22,487 bases of DNA from contig DQRJ01000012.1 of NCBI GenBank assembly GCA_015663855.1, positions 1-22,487 on the forward strand. Direction: 5' to 3'. This stretch comes from Flavobacteriales bacterium. Lineage in GTDB: Bacteria; Bacteroidota; Bacteroidia; Flavobacteriales_D; Sanyastnellaceae. A model generated the notes under the pieces. The model was not told where the DNA came from and ran no database searches. It saw only the letters and a list, made by a program, of their open reading frames with translations. Shown one piece after another: positions 13,920-21,966 of the stretch (positions are counted from its first letter, which is position 1; each line of letters begins with the position of its first letter). Made by a program: the position numbers and the translations under genes.

Positions 13920-16328
13920 TTATGCTTTAGCGTCATCAGAGTCGTCAGCTTTCTTAGCTGCAGGCTTCTTAGCTACGGCTTTCTTAGCTGCTGGCTTTTT
14001 AGCTGCGGCTTTCTTAGCTGCTGGCTTTTTAGCTGCTGGCTTCTTAGCTGCGGCTTTCTTAGCTGCTGGCTTTTCTGCTTCTTCTTCAGTAGCTGCTTCT
14101 TCTGCTGGCACTTCTTCAGTAGCTGCTTCTTCTGCAGGCACTTCTTCAGTTTTCGCTTTAGCTGCTGGCTTCTTCTTTGCTTTAGGCTTTTCAGCAACAG
14201 GCGCTTCTTCTTTACCATCTGGGGTTAAAGTAGCAGACTCCATAGTTGCTTTAAGCTGAGTCAGAACGTCTAAATCACCAAGAGTACTCTTCTCTGTGTT
14301 TTTATTTAAAGAATCCATCATCTTAGAAGACCCACCTGAACCTCCACTAGTTGAACGAGGCTTACGCTCCTTCTTAGCCGGTCCTTCTTCGTGTATACGT
14401 AAGTGACTAACAGTAATACGTTTCGCATTACGGTTAAACTCAAGAACTACGAATTCAGCAGCTTCATCAACTTTCAGAGCTTCTCCATCAGCTTTATTGA
14501 TGTGCTTGATATGACAAGTGCCTTCAAGTCCATAAGGAAGAGCGATGTTAGCATTCGAACCATCAATTTTAACAACTGTAGCCTGATGCTTAGAACCTAC
14601 TGCGAAAACAGACTCGAACACCTCCCAAGGGTTCTCTTCAATCTGCTTGTGCCCTAGACTCATGCGACGGTTCTCTTTATCGAGCTCCATCACTACAACT
14701 TCGATTTCATCACCGACGTTACAGAACTCAGATGGGTGCTTAATCTTCTTAGACCAGCTTAGGTCAGAAATATGTACTAGACCGTCGATTCCTTCTTCTA
14801 ACTCAACGAATAAACCGAAGTTAGTGAAGTTACGAACCTTACCTTTCTGCTTAGAATTTAGTGGGTAACGAGTATCAATCTCAGCCCATGGGTCTGTGCT
14901 CATTTGCTTTAGACCTAGAGACATCTTACGCTCTTCACGGTCAATGCTAAGAAGCACACACTCTACCTCCTGCCCTACTTTCAAGAAGTCTTGAGCAGAA
15001 CGTAAATGCTGAGACCAAGACATTTCACTAACGTGAAGAAGTCCCTCAACTCCTGGAGCGATTTCAATGAATGCACCGTAATCAGCCATAACGACAACTT
15101 TACCTTGAACCTTAGCTCCTTCTGTTAACTCTTCAGTTAAAGAATCCCAAGGATGAGGTGTAAGCTGCTTCATACCTAAAGCAATACGACGCTTATCGTC
15201 ATCAAAGTCAAGAATTACAACATTGATCTTAGCATCTAATTCAACTAACTCTTCTGGATGACCTACGCGGCCCCAGCTCATGTCAGTGATATGCACAAGA
15301 CCATCTACACCACCAAGGTCAACGAATACTCCGTATGAAGTAACATTCTTAACAGTACCCTCAAGTACCTGACCTTTCTCAAGACCTTTAATGATAAGAC
15401 GTTTCTGCTCCTCAAGCTCAGCTTCAATAAGAGCTTTATGAGATACAACAACGTTTTTGAATTCTTGATTAATCTTAACCACTTTGAATTCCATCTCTTT
15501 ACCTACGTACTCGTCAAAATCACGAATAGGCTTAACATCCACCTGTGAACCAGGTAAGAATGCCTCAAGACCAAATACATCTACGATTAATCCACCCTTA
15601 GTTCTGCACTTAACAGTACCTTGGATAATTAAGTCTTCGTCTTTCGCTTGGTTAATCTTACCCCACGCCTCGTAAACACGAGCAGTACGGTGACTAACAA
15701 CTAGCTGTCCATTTAGATCCTCTGTCTTCTCAACGAAAACAGCAACTTGATCGCCTGGCTTTAAGTCTGGATTGTAACGGAATTCAGAAGCGGTGATAAC
15801 ACCTTCTGATTTATAGCCGATATTAACTACAACCTCTTTTTTGTTCAAATTAATTACAGTACCTGTAACTACTTGCTTGTCTTCGATTAAACTTATGTTT
15901 GACTCGTACAGACCCTCAAGCTTTACGCGCTCTTCTGGAGTGAAATCGTCAACATCTGCCTCAAAAGATTCCCAATCGAAATCTCCAGTCGGAACTGCAA
16001 TTTCACGGGGTTCAGTAGGTATAGGTTCATCTTTAGCAGCTTCTTCAACTACTGGTGCAGCTTCTTCAGCTACTGGTGCAGCTTCTTCGGCTACTGGTGC
16101 AGCTTCTTCGGCTACTGGTGCAGCTTCTTCAGCTACTGGTGCAGCTTCTTCGGCTACTGGTGCAGCTTCTTCAACTACTGGTGCAGCTTCTTCAGCTACT
16201 GGTGCAGCTTCTTCAACTACTGGTGCAGCTTCTTCAGCTGCTGGTTGCTCCACTTGTGGAGTCTCTGGTGTGTCCTTAGCGACGTCTTTGTTTTTAGCGT
16301 CTTCAGGCTCTTGGGTTGCTTCGTTCAT
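13920..16328 (-). CDS. rpsA: 30S ribosomal protein S1 with extended tails
   Basis: S1 binds mRNA on the small ribosomal subunit. This version has 802 residues, longer than typical S1 proteins (about 550-620). Six S1 RNA-binding domains lie at roughly 152-220, 238-305, 322-392, 407-478, 493-565 and 580-648; domains 3-5 show classic patterns such as DGLVHITDMSW, EGLLHVSEMSW and DGLVHISDLSW. The N-terminus (32-98) is an acidic array of nine EEAAPVA/V units. After domain 6 comes a Ser/Gly linker, a STLGDLDVLTQLKATME segment that I take as the usual end of flavobacterial S1, then two TEEVPAEEAA units and a basic KPAAKKAAAKK array (753-794). The ATG at 16328 follows an 85-90 base leader with possible structure. 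A strong terminator follows. Confidence 0.97.
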   Translation of the reverse strand: MNEATQEPEDAKNKDVAKDTPETPQVEQPAAEEAAPVVEEAAPVAEEAAPVVEEAAPVAEEAAPVAEEAAPVAEEAAPVAEEAAPVAEEAAPVVEEAAKDEPIPTEPREIAVPTGDFDWESFEADVDDFTPEERVKLEGLYESNISLIEDKQVVTGTVINLNKKEVVVNIGYKSEGVITASEFRYNPDLKPGDQVAVFVEKTEDLNGQLVVSHRTARVYEAWGKINQAKDEDLIIQGTVKCRTKGGLIVDVFGLEAFLPGSQVDVKPIRDFDEYVGKEMEFKVVKINQEFKNVVVSHKALIEAELEEQKRLIIKGLEKGQVLEGTVKNVTSYGVFVDLGGVDGLVHITDMSWGRVGHPEELVELDAKINVVILDFDDDKRRIALGMKQLTPHPWDSLTEELTEGAKVQGKVVVMADYGAFIEIAPGVEGLLHVSEMSWSQHLRSAQDFLKVGQEVECVLLSIDREERKMSLGLKQMSTDPWAEIDTRYPLNSKQKGKVRNFTNFGLFVELEEGIDGLVHISDLSWSKKIKHPSEFCNVGDEIEVVVMELDKENRRMSLGHKQIEENPWEVFESVFAVGSKHQATVVKIDGSNANIALPYGLEGTCHIKHINKADGEALKVDEAAEFVVLEFNRNAKRITVSHLRIHEEGPAKKERKPRSTSGGSGGSSKMMDSLNKNTEKSTLGDLDVLTQLKATMESATLTPDGKEEAPVAEKPKAKKKPAAKAKTEEVPAEEAATEEVPAEEAATEEEAEKPAAKKAAAKKPAAKKPAAKKAAAKKPAAKKAVAKKPAAKKADDSDDAKA
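13947..14073 (-). repeat. 15-bp tandem array in rpsA coding the basic AKKPA tail
   Basis: Eight or so imperfect 15-base units (core GCTTTCTTAGCTGCT or GCTTTTTAGCTGC on the plus strand) encode alternating KPAAK and KAAAK pentapeptides at residues 753-794. The variation is mostly synonymous or Pro/Ala, which points to expansion of a coding unit under protein-level constraint. Confidence 0.85.
14081..14150 (-). repeat. 30-bp direct repeat in rpsA coding TEEVPAEEAA
   Basis: Two units (14081-14110 and 14111-14140) differ at a single base, and a third partial copy covers 14141-14150. They encode two acidic decapeptides just before the basic tail. The near identity suggests recent duplication. Confidence 0.85.
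16036..16248 (-). repeat. 21-bp tandem array in rpsA coding EEAAPVA units
   Basis: Nine full 21-base units plus a degenerate tenth encode the acidic heptapeptide EEAAPVA or EEAAPVV. Units share an ACTGGTGCAGC core and differ mainly at two bases that switch Ala and Val or are silent. Low divergence makes copy number likely to vary between strains. Confidence 0.9.
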
Positions 16329-16348
16329 TGCGTCCCTTTGTTTGTATG

Positions 16349-16401
16349 AATTGCCGCTGTGAGGAGGGCAATCAGACTTTAATCAACGGATAGTTCCTCA
16401 C
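16349..16401 (-). promoter_or_regulatory. Structured rpsA leader with possible pseudoknot
   Basis: In the leader RNA a hairpin pairs GATTGCC (16373-16367) with GGCAATT (16355-16349), enclosing an 11-base loop. The loop contains TCCTCAC (16365-16359), which is perfectly complementary to GTGAGGA (16401-16395) upstream, so a seven-bp pseudoknot or a competing stem is possible. The structure ends about 20 bases before the ATG. S1 autoregulates its own mRNA in Escherichia coli; a similar role here is inference only. Confidence 0.4.
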
Positions 16402-16421
16402 TTCCACCCGATTTAAGGGCG

Positions 16422-16453
16422 CAAAGATAATACGTTAGGGAGTGAGAAGCAAT
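16422..16453 (-). promoter_or_regulatory. rpsA promoter with -33 and -7 boxes
   Basis: On the minus strand ATTG (16453-16450) is followed after 20 bases by TATCTTTG (16429-16422), then CGCCC. The -7 box is an exact match and the spacing fits the Bacteroidota consensus. The predicted leader is roughly 85-90 bases. Confidence 0.65.
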
Positions 16454-16479
16454 GATTTGGCGTGAATAATTAGGGGCCT

Positions 16480-16494
16480 TTCCCGAGGCGGGAA
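16480..16494 (-). terminator. Short hairpin after the lamin-tail gene, possible terminator
   Basis: A six-bp stem (TTCCCG with CGGGAA) encloses a three-base loop directly after the stop at 16498. The following sequence on the minus strand is AGGCCCCTAATTATT, which lacks a proper U-tract, so termination is uncertain. Confidence 0.3.
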
Positions 16495-16497
16495 TTG

Positions 16498-18201
16498 TTA
16501 CTCTAAAACTACTATTTTCTGTGTGCCCGTAGTTGCGTAACTAGGTTCTGTGGGGCGGAGAAAATATACGCCAGAAGCGAGGTTTATTACTTGCGGACCA
16601 TGGTTCGGGAATCGTGCTATTACACGTGAATTTAGGTCGAGAAGTATTGAAGGAGTGCTAATAGTGAGGGACTCTCCTGAACGCAATGGATTAGGGAAAG
16701 CTGATAAAACATGTGGGTTGCGAGGTTGAGTGGGCGAAATAGATGACGTACAGACATTGCATGATTCGGGCGTAGTCGCTCCCGGAAGGAAAGTACGCCA
16801 AGGCCCTACCCCATCTATATCGCGACCCCATGAATGATCTGAGGGGATTGCTCCGAAATGAACAGAGTCTGCAATTGAAAATCCGTCAACGGACCTTAGA
16901 ACAACAACCTCTCCTAGACTACTGAACTTGAAGTTTGTGTGATTCCAACCCTGTCCACCATCTTCATCAGCCCAAATCAATTTATACTCTCCTGGTGCAA
17001 TTATAGTAGAGTCTGGAATTCCTAAAGGAAACTGCCATTTCATAGGCTGGTTGAGTCTATCCGTCAAATAATATCCTGCAAGATCAACTGGGGAGTCACT
17101 ATTGTTCACAATCTCTAACCAGTCCTCATGAGCTCCGAAAATCTCAACAGGACCTATAACGCCTGAGGCGTCAATTGTGTCAGTGAGATTTGTTGTTTGG
17201 ACTTCATTTATAGACAAATCCGCTGGAGGGATAATCAGAAGTGTATTTGAAACTCTAGGCGTGGGCGTATTGAACCACTGATTCGCGGGGGAACCATCCG
17301 TCATCCTACCCCAACTAACATTCGAGTACCCCACTTGGTAGATATACGAGTCGGCAACTATCCCGTCAGGGCCGGTAAGCGTAACGTCCGAAGACATAAT
17401 ACTAGGCTCGAACCCCAGATGATGCCCGCCTTGGTCTAAGTCTCCGTCCATCCAAAAAAGCAACCACCCTTCAGCCTCAATAGTAGTTTCCCAAGGAAAA
17501 TCAGATGGAACCACGTAAGAAAGCCCCGCGTCATTTGAGAAAGTATACCCCGCCAAATTTACCTGAAAAGAGTTGGGATTGTAGAGCTCTAACCATGAGT
17601 CAGCCTCGAAATTCTCGTCAATTAAGTTATCTAAATTTGAGTGAAGCACCTCGTTTATATACAATAAAGGAGTAGGCACCTCACCTGAAACATTCGTCGC
17701 CTCAGGAGTCGGCACATTGAAATATATCCAGTCATCACAACCATCACAAACCCTTCCATAACTTATGTCACTTTGCTGCATAGGGAAAATCACTGAATCC
17801 AATACAGTCAACCCATCAGGCGCTGTCAAATAAACCCCCTCCCCATCAGGACTCAACTTAAACTCTGCATGATTCTCACCTTGAATTGAATCATTATCTA
17901 ACCAAACCAATAAAAATCCATTAGGCAGAATAGTTGTAAGCCCGGCATTAGTACTAGGGAATTGCCATTTAGTAAGATTATCCGATCTATCGCTCAAGTA
18001 ATGCCCCTCAAGGTTCAAAACACCCCCTTCATGATAAAGCTCTAGCCAATCATCGCTTTCGAAAAAGTCGTCAAAAAGGGCGAAGTGATTACTTGCCATT
18101 AACTCGTTAATATAGGTTTGGGCTTTAGTTGATGTAGTGAGTGATAAAAGACTTAGTATCAGGACTATATGTATTGAGGAAACTCTTATAAAGTTATTCA
18201 T
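16498..18201 (-). CDS. T9SS-secreted protein with three lamin-tail domains
   Basis: This is a 567-residue secreted protein. After a signal peptide ending near TSTKAQ (residue 28) come three lamin-tail (LTD) domains at about 29-166, 180-315 and 328-478. Each begins with an INE motif, has a WLELY or WLEIV core, a YxxSD or YYLTD step, a WLDND, WMDGD or WADED strand, and ends with SYGR or SWGR plus a TP motif. A type-A T9SS sorting domain follows (SAFPNPLRSGESL to GVYFLRP and KIVVLE). LTDs in bacteria are found in secreted nucleases and adhesins, but no catalytic domain is attached here. The ATG lies eight bases inside the end of the SPOR protein gene, so the two are coupled. Confidence 0.9.
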   Translation of the reverse strand: MNNFIRVSSIHIVLILSLLSLTTSTKAQTYINELMASNHFALFDDFFESDDWLELYHEGGVLNLEGHYLSDRSDNLTKWQFPSTNAGLTTILPNGFLLVWLDNDSIQGENHAEFKLSPDGEGVYLTAPDGLTVLDSVIFPMQQSDISYGRVCDGCDDWIYFNVPTPEATNVSGEVPTPLLYINEVLHSNLDNLIDENFEADSWLELYNPNSFQVNLAGYTFSNDAGLSYVVPSDFPWETTIEAEGWLLFWMDGDLDQGGHHLGFEPSIMSSDVTLTGPDGIVADSYIYQVGYSNVSWGRMTDGSPANQWFNTPTPRVSNTLLIIPPADLSINEVQTTNLTDTIDASGVIGPVEIFGAHEDWLEIVNNSDSPVDLAGYYLTDRLNQPMKWQFPLGIPDSTIIAPGEYKLIWADEDGGQGWNHTNFKFSSLGEVVVLRSVDGFSIADSVHFGAIPSDHSWGRDIDGVGPWRTFLPGATTPESCNVCTSSISPTQPRNPHVLSAFPNPLRSGESLTISTPSILLDLNSRVIARFPNHGPQVINLASGVYFLRPTEPSYATTGTQKIVVLE

Positions 18202-20203
18202 GAATTTTCTCTATTACTGCTTTAATAAAACCCTCCTTTTTTGCTAGACGTAATGCTTTTTCAGCTTCCGTTAAGTTCGATTTTGAACTGTAGTAAATCT
18301 TCTCCCCCCCCAATTCCACACTTCTTACGGTAACTAAAGACCCCAAATGAAGGAGCGCGGCTGCGTCAATTGCCGAAACGCTTTTCTCAAATGATGCAAT
18401 CCTCACACGATAAACCACAGACTCATCAACAGGTTGTGACGCTGATGGAGTAGGTGAGGAATGAACAATGGAGACTCTTATCCCATCGACAAGCTTCACC
18501 ATAAACGCATCAGACCTAGCTCCTCTTGAAATAAGTTCCGGTAGCTCAGCTTGAGTCGACTTGAGATCCCTGTAGACGGCGGCATACCATCTCTTTACTC
18601 CGTTCGTTAACTGTTCTGAAAACAACTCCCCTCCTGCTATTTCCTTTGTCAAATCGTCCGGCTCACCAGAAAATGCAGCTATTTGCACTCCGTACATCAC
18701 TCCACTCAACGCATTACCCGAACTTCGCGGCACAGAAGCCTCAACTATTGACTCCGACGCCTCTGCCGGAGGAGTTTCGCTTACGTTAAAGACATCTGTA
18801 AGACCGAACGAAATTAACTGAGACTTTGCGTCAGACCTTGCTACAACATCCTCGAAAGGGCCTACAAACAGCTTAACCAACCCGTTAGGCAATGTTTTCG
18901 TGAAATAATCTACTCCCTGAGGAAGAAGCGACAAGTCAGGAGCCGTGCTGAAGACTCCAACTTGAATAGATAAATTGCTGATTTGCGAGACTGAGATAGG
19001 GACGGAAACAGCCTCGATAGTTGAATCTTTAGGACTATCTGAATCTGTCTCTTCGACAACATTTATGATGGGCTCTACAACCTCCGCAACCTCCGCAACC
19101 TCAGCAATCGTCTCTGGCTCCTCCTCCGCTCTCTCTGACACTGCGGCGACCTCATATAAAATAGGCGCACTAAACTCCCCTGACCTGTCGCTCAATAACC
19201 ACCCATTAAATAGCTCTGAATCTAAGTTAGCGTCGTTTTTAGGGAATAGGAAATATTCGTTAGAGGCAGTATTCCAAACCCTAGGCAGAGCTTCCGCACT
19301 TAAAAATGGCCCACCATAAGAGATCGTTTCGGCAGAGAATAAGTCGAATCCTCCGAGAGAAGCAGATCGGTTCGAAGCAAAAATGAGTGTGGAATTTTCT
19401 TTTACGAATACAGGGTTGATGTCGTCAGCGGGACTGTTAATGGAGTCCGGTAAACGAAAAGGGGTGTCTAGGGAGCCGTCGAGCAATATTTTCGAAGAGT
19501 AAATATCAAGACCGGTCCCGCCTTTCTTTCCGTAAGAACTGAAATAAAGAACGTCGGCTTCCGAATCGAACGCTACGGGGCTCACCCATCCCTTTTTCTT
19601 ATCGAGTTTCGTGCGAAGTTCGGATGGGACAAGAATTAACCTGAGGTGAGAATTGCCAGTAGGAATCGACCGGAAATAGCTCTCGAGATTGACGGGGCTT
19701 TGACTCAGAAAGGTCAGCTTAACTGAGGGAGTCGGAAGATCGAATACTGCTTTACATTGATCGAGTCTGAACTTAGCCTCTTCTACCCACACATCATTTT
19801 TCCCAGACTTTCCAATCGCGCTTCTGTAAAAATCAACAGCAACGTCGAATTCTTCTTTATGTTGGTATGCCAGTGCGAGAAAAAACAATCTTTCTGCATT
19901 GAGAACTATCAAATCACCACTCAACCCTTTTAATTCGTTAAGCCTATCAATCCCTTCTTGGCGCAATGAATAATCCGCTGTGCAAGTAACGGCATAGTAA
20001 TATTGAAACTCCTTATTCTCTGGCTCCAAACTCAACAGTGCTCCATATTGAGCATTCGCTTCTGACATATTCCCTTCTGAGTAGAATGAGGCTGCGGAAG
20101 CGGCGGTATGAATCGAGGTTTGGGCTAAAAAACAGGGAGGAACGGAGCATAGAAGTATTAAAAGGGCCGTGATATTCTTATGCGTAGGGTTTATTAGCTT
20201 CAT
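18194..20203 (-). CDS. Envelope protein with TPR, PD40 propeller and three SPOR-like domains
   Basis: This 669-residue protein starts with a signal peptide (hydrophobic ITALLILLCSVPPCFLAQ). Residues 30-155 form TPR-like helices (AASFYSEGNMSEANAQYGAL; LAYQHKEEFDVAVDFYRSAI). About 208-290 hold PD40 propeller-type repeats (VLYFSSYGKKGGTGLDIYSS; LIFASNRSASLGGFDLFSAE). An acidic linker with EVAEVAEVVE follows. Three SPOR-like modules lie near 410-475 (LSIQVGVFST), 503-570 (MYGVQIAAFS) and 597-669 (VYRVRIASFE). SPOR domains usually bind denuded peptidoglycan. TPR plus PD40 resembles the T9SS component PorE, which has an OmpA-like end instead. The ATG at 20203 is chosen because a longer frame would cross the pruA promoter. 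The gene overlaps the lamin-tail gene by eight bases. Confidence 0.82.
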   Translation of the reverse strand: MKLINPTHKNITALLILLCSVPPCFLAQTSIHTAASAASFYSEGNMSEANAQYGALLSLEPENKEFQYYYAVTCTADYSLRQEGIDRLNELKGLSGDLIVLNAERLFFLALAYQHKEEFDVAVDFYRSAIGKSGKNDVWVEEAKFRLDQCKAVFDLPTPSVKLTFLSQSPVNLESYFRSIPTGNSHLRLILVPSELRTKLDKKKGWVSPVAFDSEADVLYFSSYGKKGGTGLDIYSSKILLDGSLDTPFRLPDSINSPADDINPVFVKENSTLIFASNRSASLGGFDLFSAETISYGGPFLSAEALPRVWNTASNEYFLFPKNDANLDSELFNGWLLSDRSGEFSAPILYEVAAVSERAEEEPETIAEVAEVAEVVEPIINVVEETDSDSPKDSTIEAVSVPISVSQISNLSIQVGVFSTAPDLSLLPQGVDYFTKTLPNGLVKLFVGPFEDVVARSDAKSQLISFGLTDVFNVSETPPAEASESIVEASVPRSSGNALSGVMYGVQIAAFSGEPDDLTKEIAGGELFSEQLTNGVKRWYAAVYRDLKSTQAELPELISRGARSDAFMVKLVDGIRVSIVHSSPTPSASQPVDESVVYRVRIASFEKSVSAIDAAALLHLGSLVTVRSVELGGEKIYYSSKSNLTEAEKALRLAKKEGFIKAVIEKIHE

Positions 20204-20211
20204 ATTCACCC

Positions 20212-20219
20212 GAAAAGTA
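20212..20219 (-). promoter_or_regulatory. Possible -7 box for the SPOR/PD40 gene
   Basis: The minus strand reads TACTTTTC, seven of eight matches to TAnnTTTG, eight bases before the ATG at 20203. A -33 box is not clear. If used, the leader would be only a few bases long. Confidence 0.3.
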
Positions 20220-20252
20220 GTGAAGCATAGCCGTTTCTTAGATGCAAGTAAG

Positions 20253-20260
20253 TAATTTTG
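20253..20260 (+). promoter_or_regulatory. -7 box for pruA
   Basis: The plus strand reads TAATTTTG, an exact TAnnTTTG match, followed by CAACG. It lies 33 bases before the pruA ATG. No clear -33 box is seen. It shares a 90-base gap with the divergent SPOR protein promoter. Confidence 0.5.
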
Positions 20261-20293
20261 CAACGATATTATTCAACAATCAGACCTTAAGAT

Positions 20294-21922
20294 ATGGCAA
20301 ACGGCACATTTCAAGTCCCTTTTCCGGTAAACGAGCCGGTTTTATCATACGCACCAGGATCTCCGGAACGCAAGGAGTTACAAGCTATGTACGAAAAAAT
20401 GTACAACCAAGCTCCTATCGATGTACCTATGTATATCGGTAGTGAATTAGTCCGCACTTCGGATAAGCGCCCTATGACGCCTCCACACGAGCACGGAAAA
20501 GTACTAGGGCACTATAATTTCGGAGATGCTTCGCACGTTGAAAGCGCTATCAGTGCAGCTCTTAAAGCTCGCACAGCTTGGGCGAAGTTCTCTTTTGTAG
20601 ATCGAGCTACCATCTTCTTAAAAGCCGCAGACCTCATTGCTGGAAAGTACAGAGCTAAGCTTAACGCAGCTACTATGCTTTCTCAAGGAAAGAACTGCTT
20701 CCAAGCAGAGATAGATGCCTCTTGTGAACTTATAGACTTCCTTAGATTTAACGCTTATTTCGCTCAAGAAATTCAACAAGTTCAACCTGAAAGCTCTGAA
20801 GGGGTTTGGAATAGAACAGAATACAGAGCCCTCGAAGGATTCACATTCGCGCTTACACCATTCAACTTCACCGCTATCGCAGCGAACCTCCCCGCAGCTA
20901 TGGCTATGATGGGAAACGTTGTGGTCTGGAAGCCTGCATCCACACAAGTTTACAGCGCTCAAGTACTTATGGAAATCTTCCGCGAGGCTGGAGTTCCCGA
21001 CGGAGTTATCAACCTTATCACCCTGAGCGGATCTGTTGTAGGAGACATAGTTTTCAAGCACCCTGACTTCTCTGGACTTCACTTCACTGGCTCTACGGGC
21101 GTTTTCCGTCAGCTTTGGAAGGCTATCGGAGCAAATCTTGAGAATTACAAGACCTACCCTCGCATCGTAGGTGAGACTGGAGGTAAGGACTTTGTGGTTG
21201 CTCACAGCAGCGCGAATACTGCAGCCGTTGCGACAGGACTCCTTCGCGGTGCTTTCGAGTATCAAGGCCAAAAATGTTCTGCCGCCTCACGAGCTTACAT
21301 CTCAGATAATATTTGGGAAGATGTAAAGTCTAAGCTCGTTGAAGATATGGCGACTTTAAAAATGGGATCACCTGCTGATTTCAGCAACTTCATTAATGCT
21401 GTTATCGACAGAAAATCTTTCGATAATATCGCTGGTTACATCGATTGGGCTAAGGGTGATGACGACTGTGAAATTATCGCAGGAGGAAATTACGACGATT
21501 CTACAGGTTACTTCATCGAACCTACAGTAATTGTCACTTCTAACCCAATGTCTAAAACTATGGTTGAAGAAATTTTCGGCCCTGTATTAACGATTTACGT
21601 TTTCAAAGCTGACGAATTCGAAGCAACATTGGAGCTCGTAGACTCAACAAGCGAGTACGCTCTTACCGGAGCCGTTTTCGCTCAGGACAGATACGCCCTA
21701 AGCTTAGCAAAAGACAAACTCGAGAACGCTGCCGGAAACTTCTACCTCAACGACAAGCCCACTGGTGCGGTCGTAGGCCAACAACCCTTCGGCGGAGCTC
21801 GTGGCTCAGGAACTAACGATAAAGCCGGCTCTGCCCTCAACCTACTTCGCTGGGTCAGCCCAAGAACGATAAAGGAAACGTTAGTCCCAGTAGAAGACTA
21901 CCGATACCCGTTTCATTCATAA
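20294..21922 (+). CDS. pruA: L-glutamate gamma-semialdehyde dehydrogenase (P5C dehydrogenase)
   Basis: This enzyme oxidises glutamate semialdehyde to glutamate with NAD, the second step of proline catabolism. The 542-residue length fits the stand-alone ALDH4 form, not the PutA fusion. Visible residues are the conserved Asn191 in TPFNFTAIAANLP, VWKPAS for NAD binding, the GSTGV loop, the general base Glu294 in VGETGGKDF, and the catalytic Cys328 in YQGQKCSAASRAY. EEIFGPVLTIYVF and QQPFGGARGSGTNDKAG near the end also fit the family. The start ATG directly precedes the conserved N-terminal arm. No proline dehydrogenase (putA/prodh) gene is adjacent. The gene is convergent with the FISUMP gene. 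Confidence 0.97.
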   Translation: MANGTFQVPFPVNEPVLSYAPGSPERKELQAMYEKMYNQAPIDVPMYIGSELVRTSDKRPMTPPHEHGKVLGHYNFGDASHVESAISAALKARTAWAKFSFVDRATIFLKAADLIAGKYRAKLNAATMLSQGKNCFQAEIDASCELIDFLRFNAYFAQEIQQVQPESSEGVWNRTEYRALEGFTFALTPFNFTAIAANLPAAMAMMGNVVVWKPASTQVYSAQVLMEIFREAGVPDGVINLITLSGSVVGDIVFKHPDFSGLHFTGSTGVFRQLWKAIGANLENYKTYPRIVGETGGKDFVVAHSSANTAAVATGLLRGAFEYQGQKCSAASRAYISDNIWEDVKSKLVEDMATLKMGSPADFSNFINAVIDRKSFDNIAGYIDWAKGDDDCEIIAGGNYDDSTGYFIEPTVIVTSNPMSKTMVEEIFGPVLTIYVFKADEFEATLELVDSTSEYALTGAVFAQDRYALSLAKDKLENAAGNFYLNDKPTGAVVGQQPFGGARGSGTNDKAGSALNLLRWVSPRTIKETLVPVEDYRYPFHS

Positions 21923-21966
21923 ACCGGAAGATCTAAATGAACGGACATGTTGAAAAGTTAAGTTAT

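Noticed and set aside
13947..14150. Possible CRISPR-like array in rpsA
   Set aside because: The repeats are contiguous, in frame and code for the protein; there are no spacers and no cas genes.
13902..14259. Two long plus-strand open frames over the rpsA C-terminal repeats
   Set aside because: They are low-complexity antisense readings of the KPAAK array (Ala/Gly/Phe or Cys/Ser-rich). No promoter or plausible start precedes them, and the rpsA frame explains the sequence.
15841..16362. Plus-strand frame of 173 codons rich in SSATGAA units
   Set aside because: It mirrors the EEAAPVA repeat of rpsA on the opposite strand; repeats without stops easily give such frames.
20618..21271. Minus-strand frame of 217 codons within pruA
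   Set aside because: It lies wholly opposite the well-conserved pruA coding sequence, has no recognisable domain and an atypical Cys/Ser composition.
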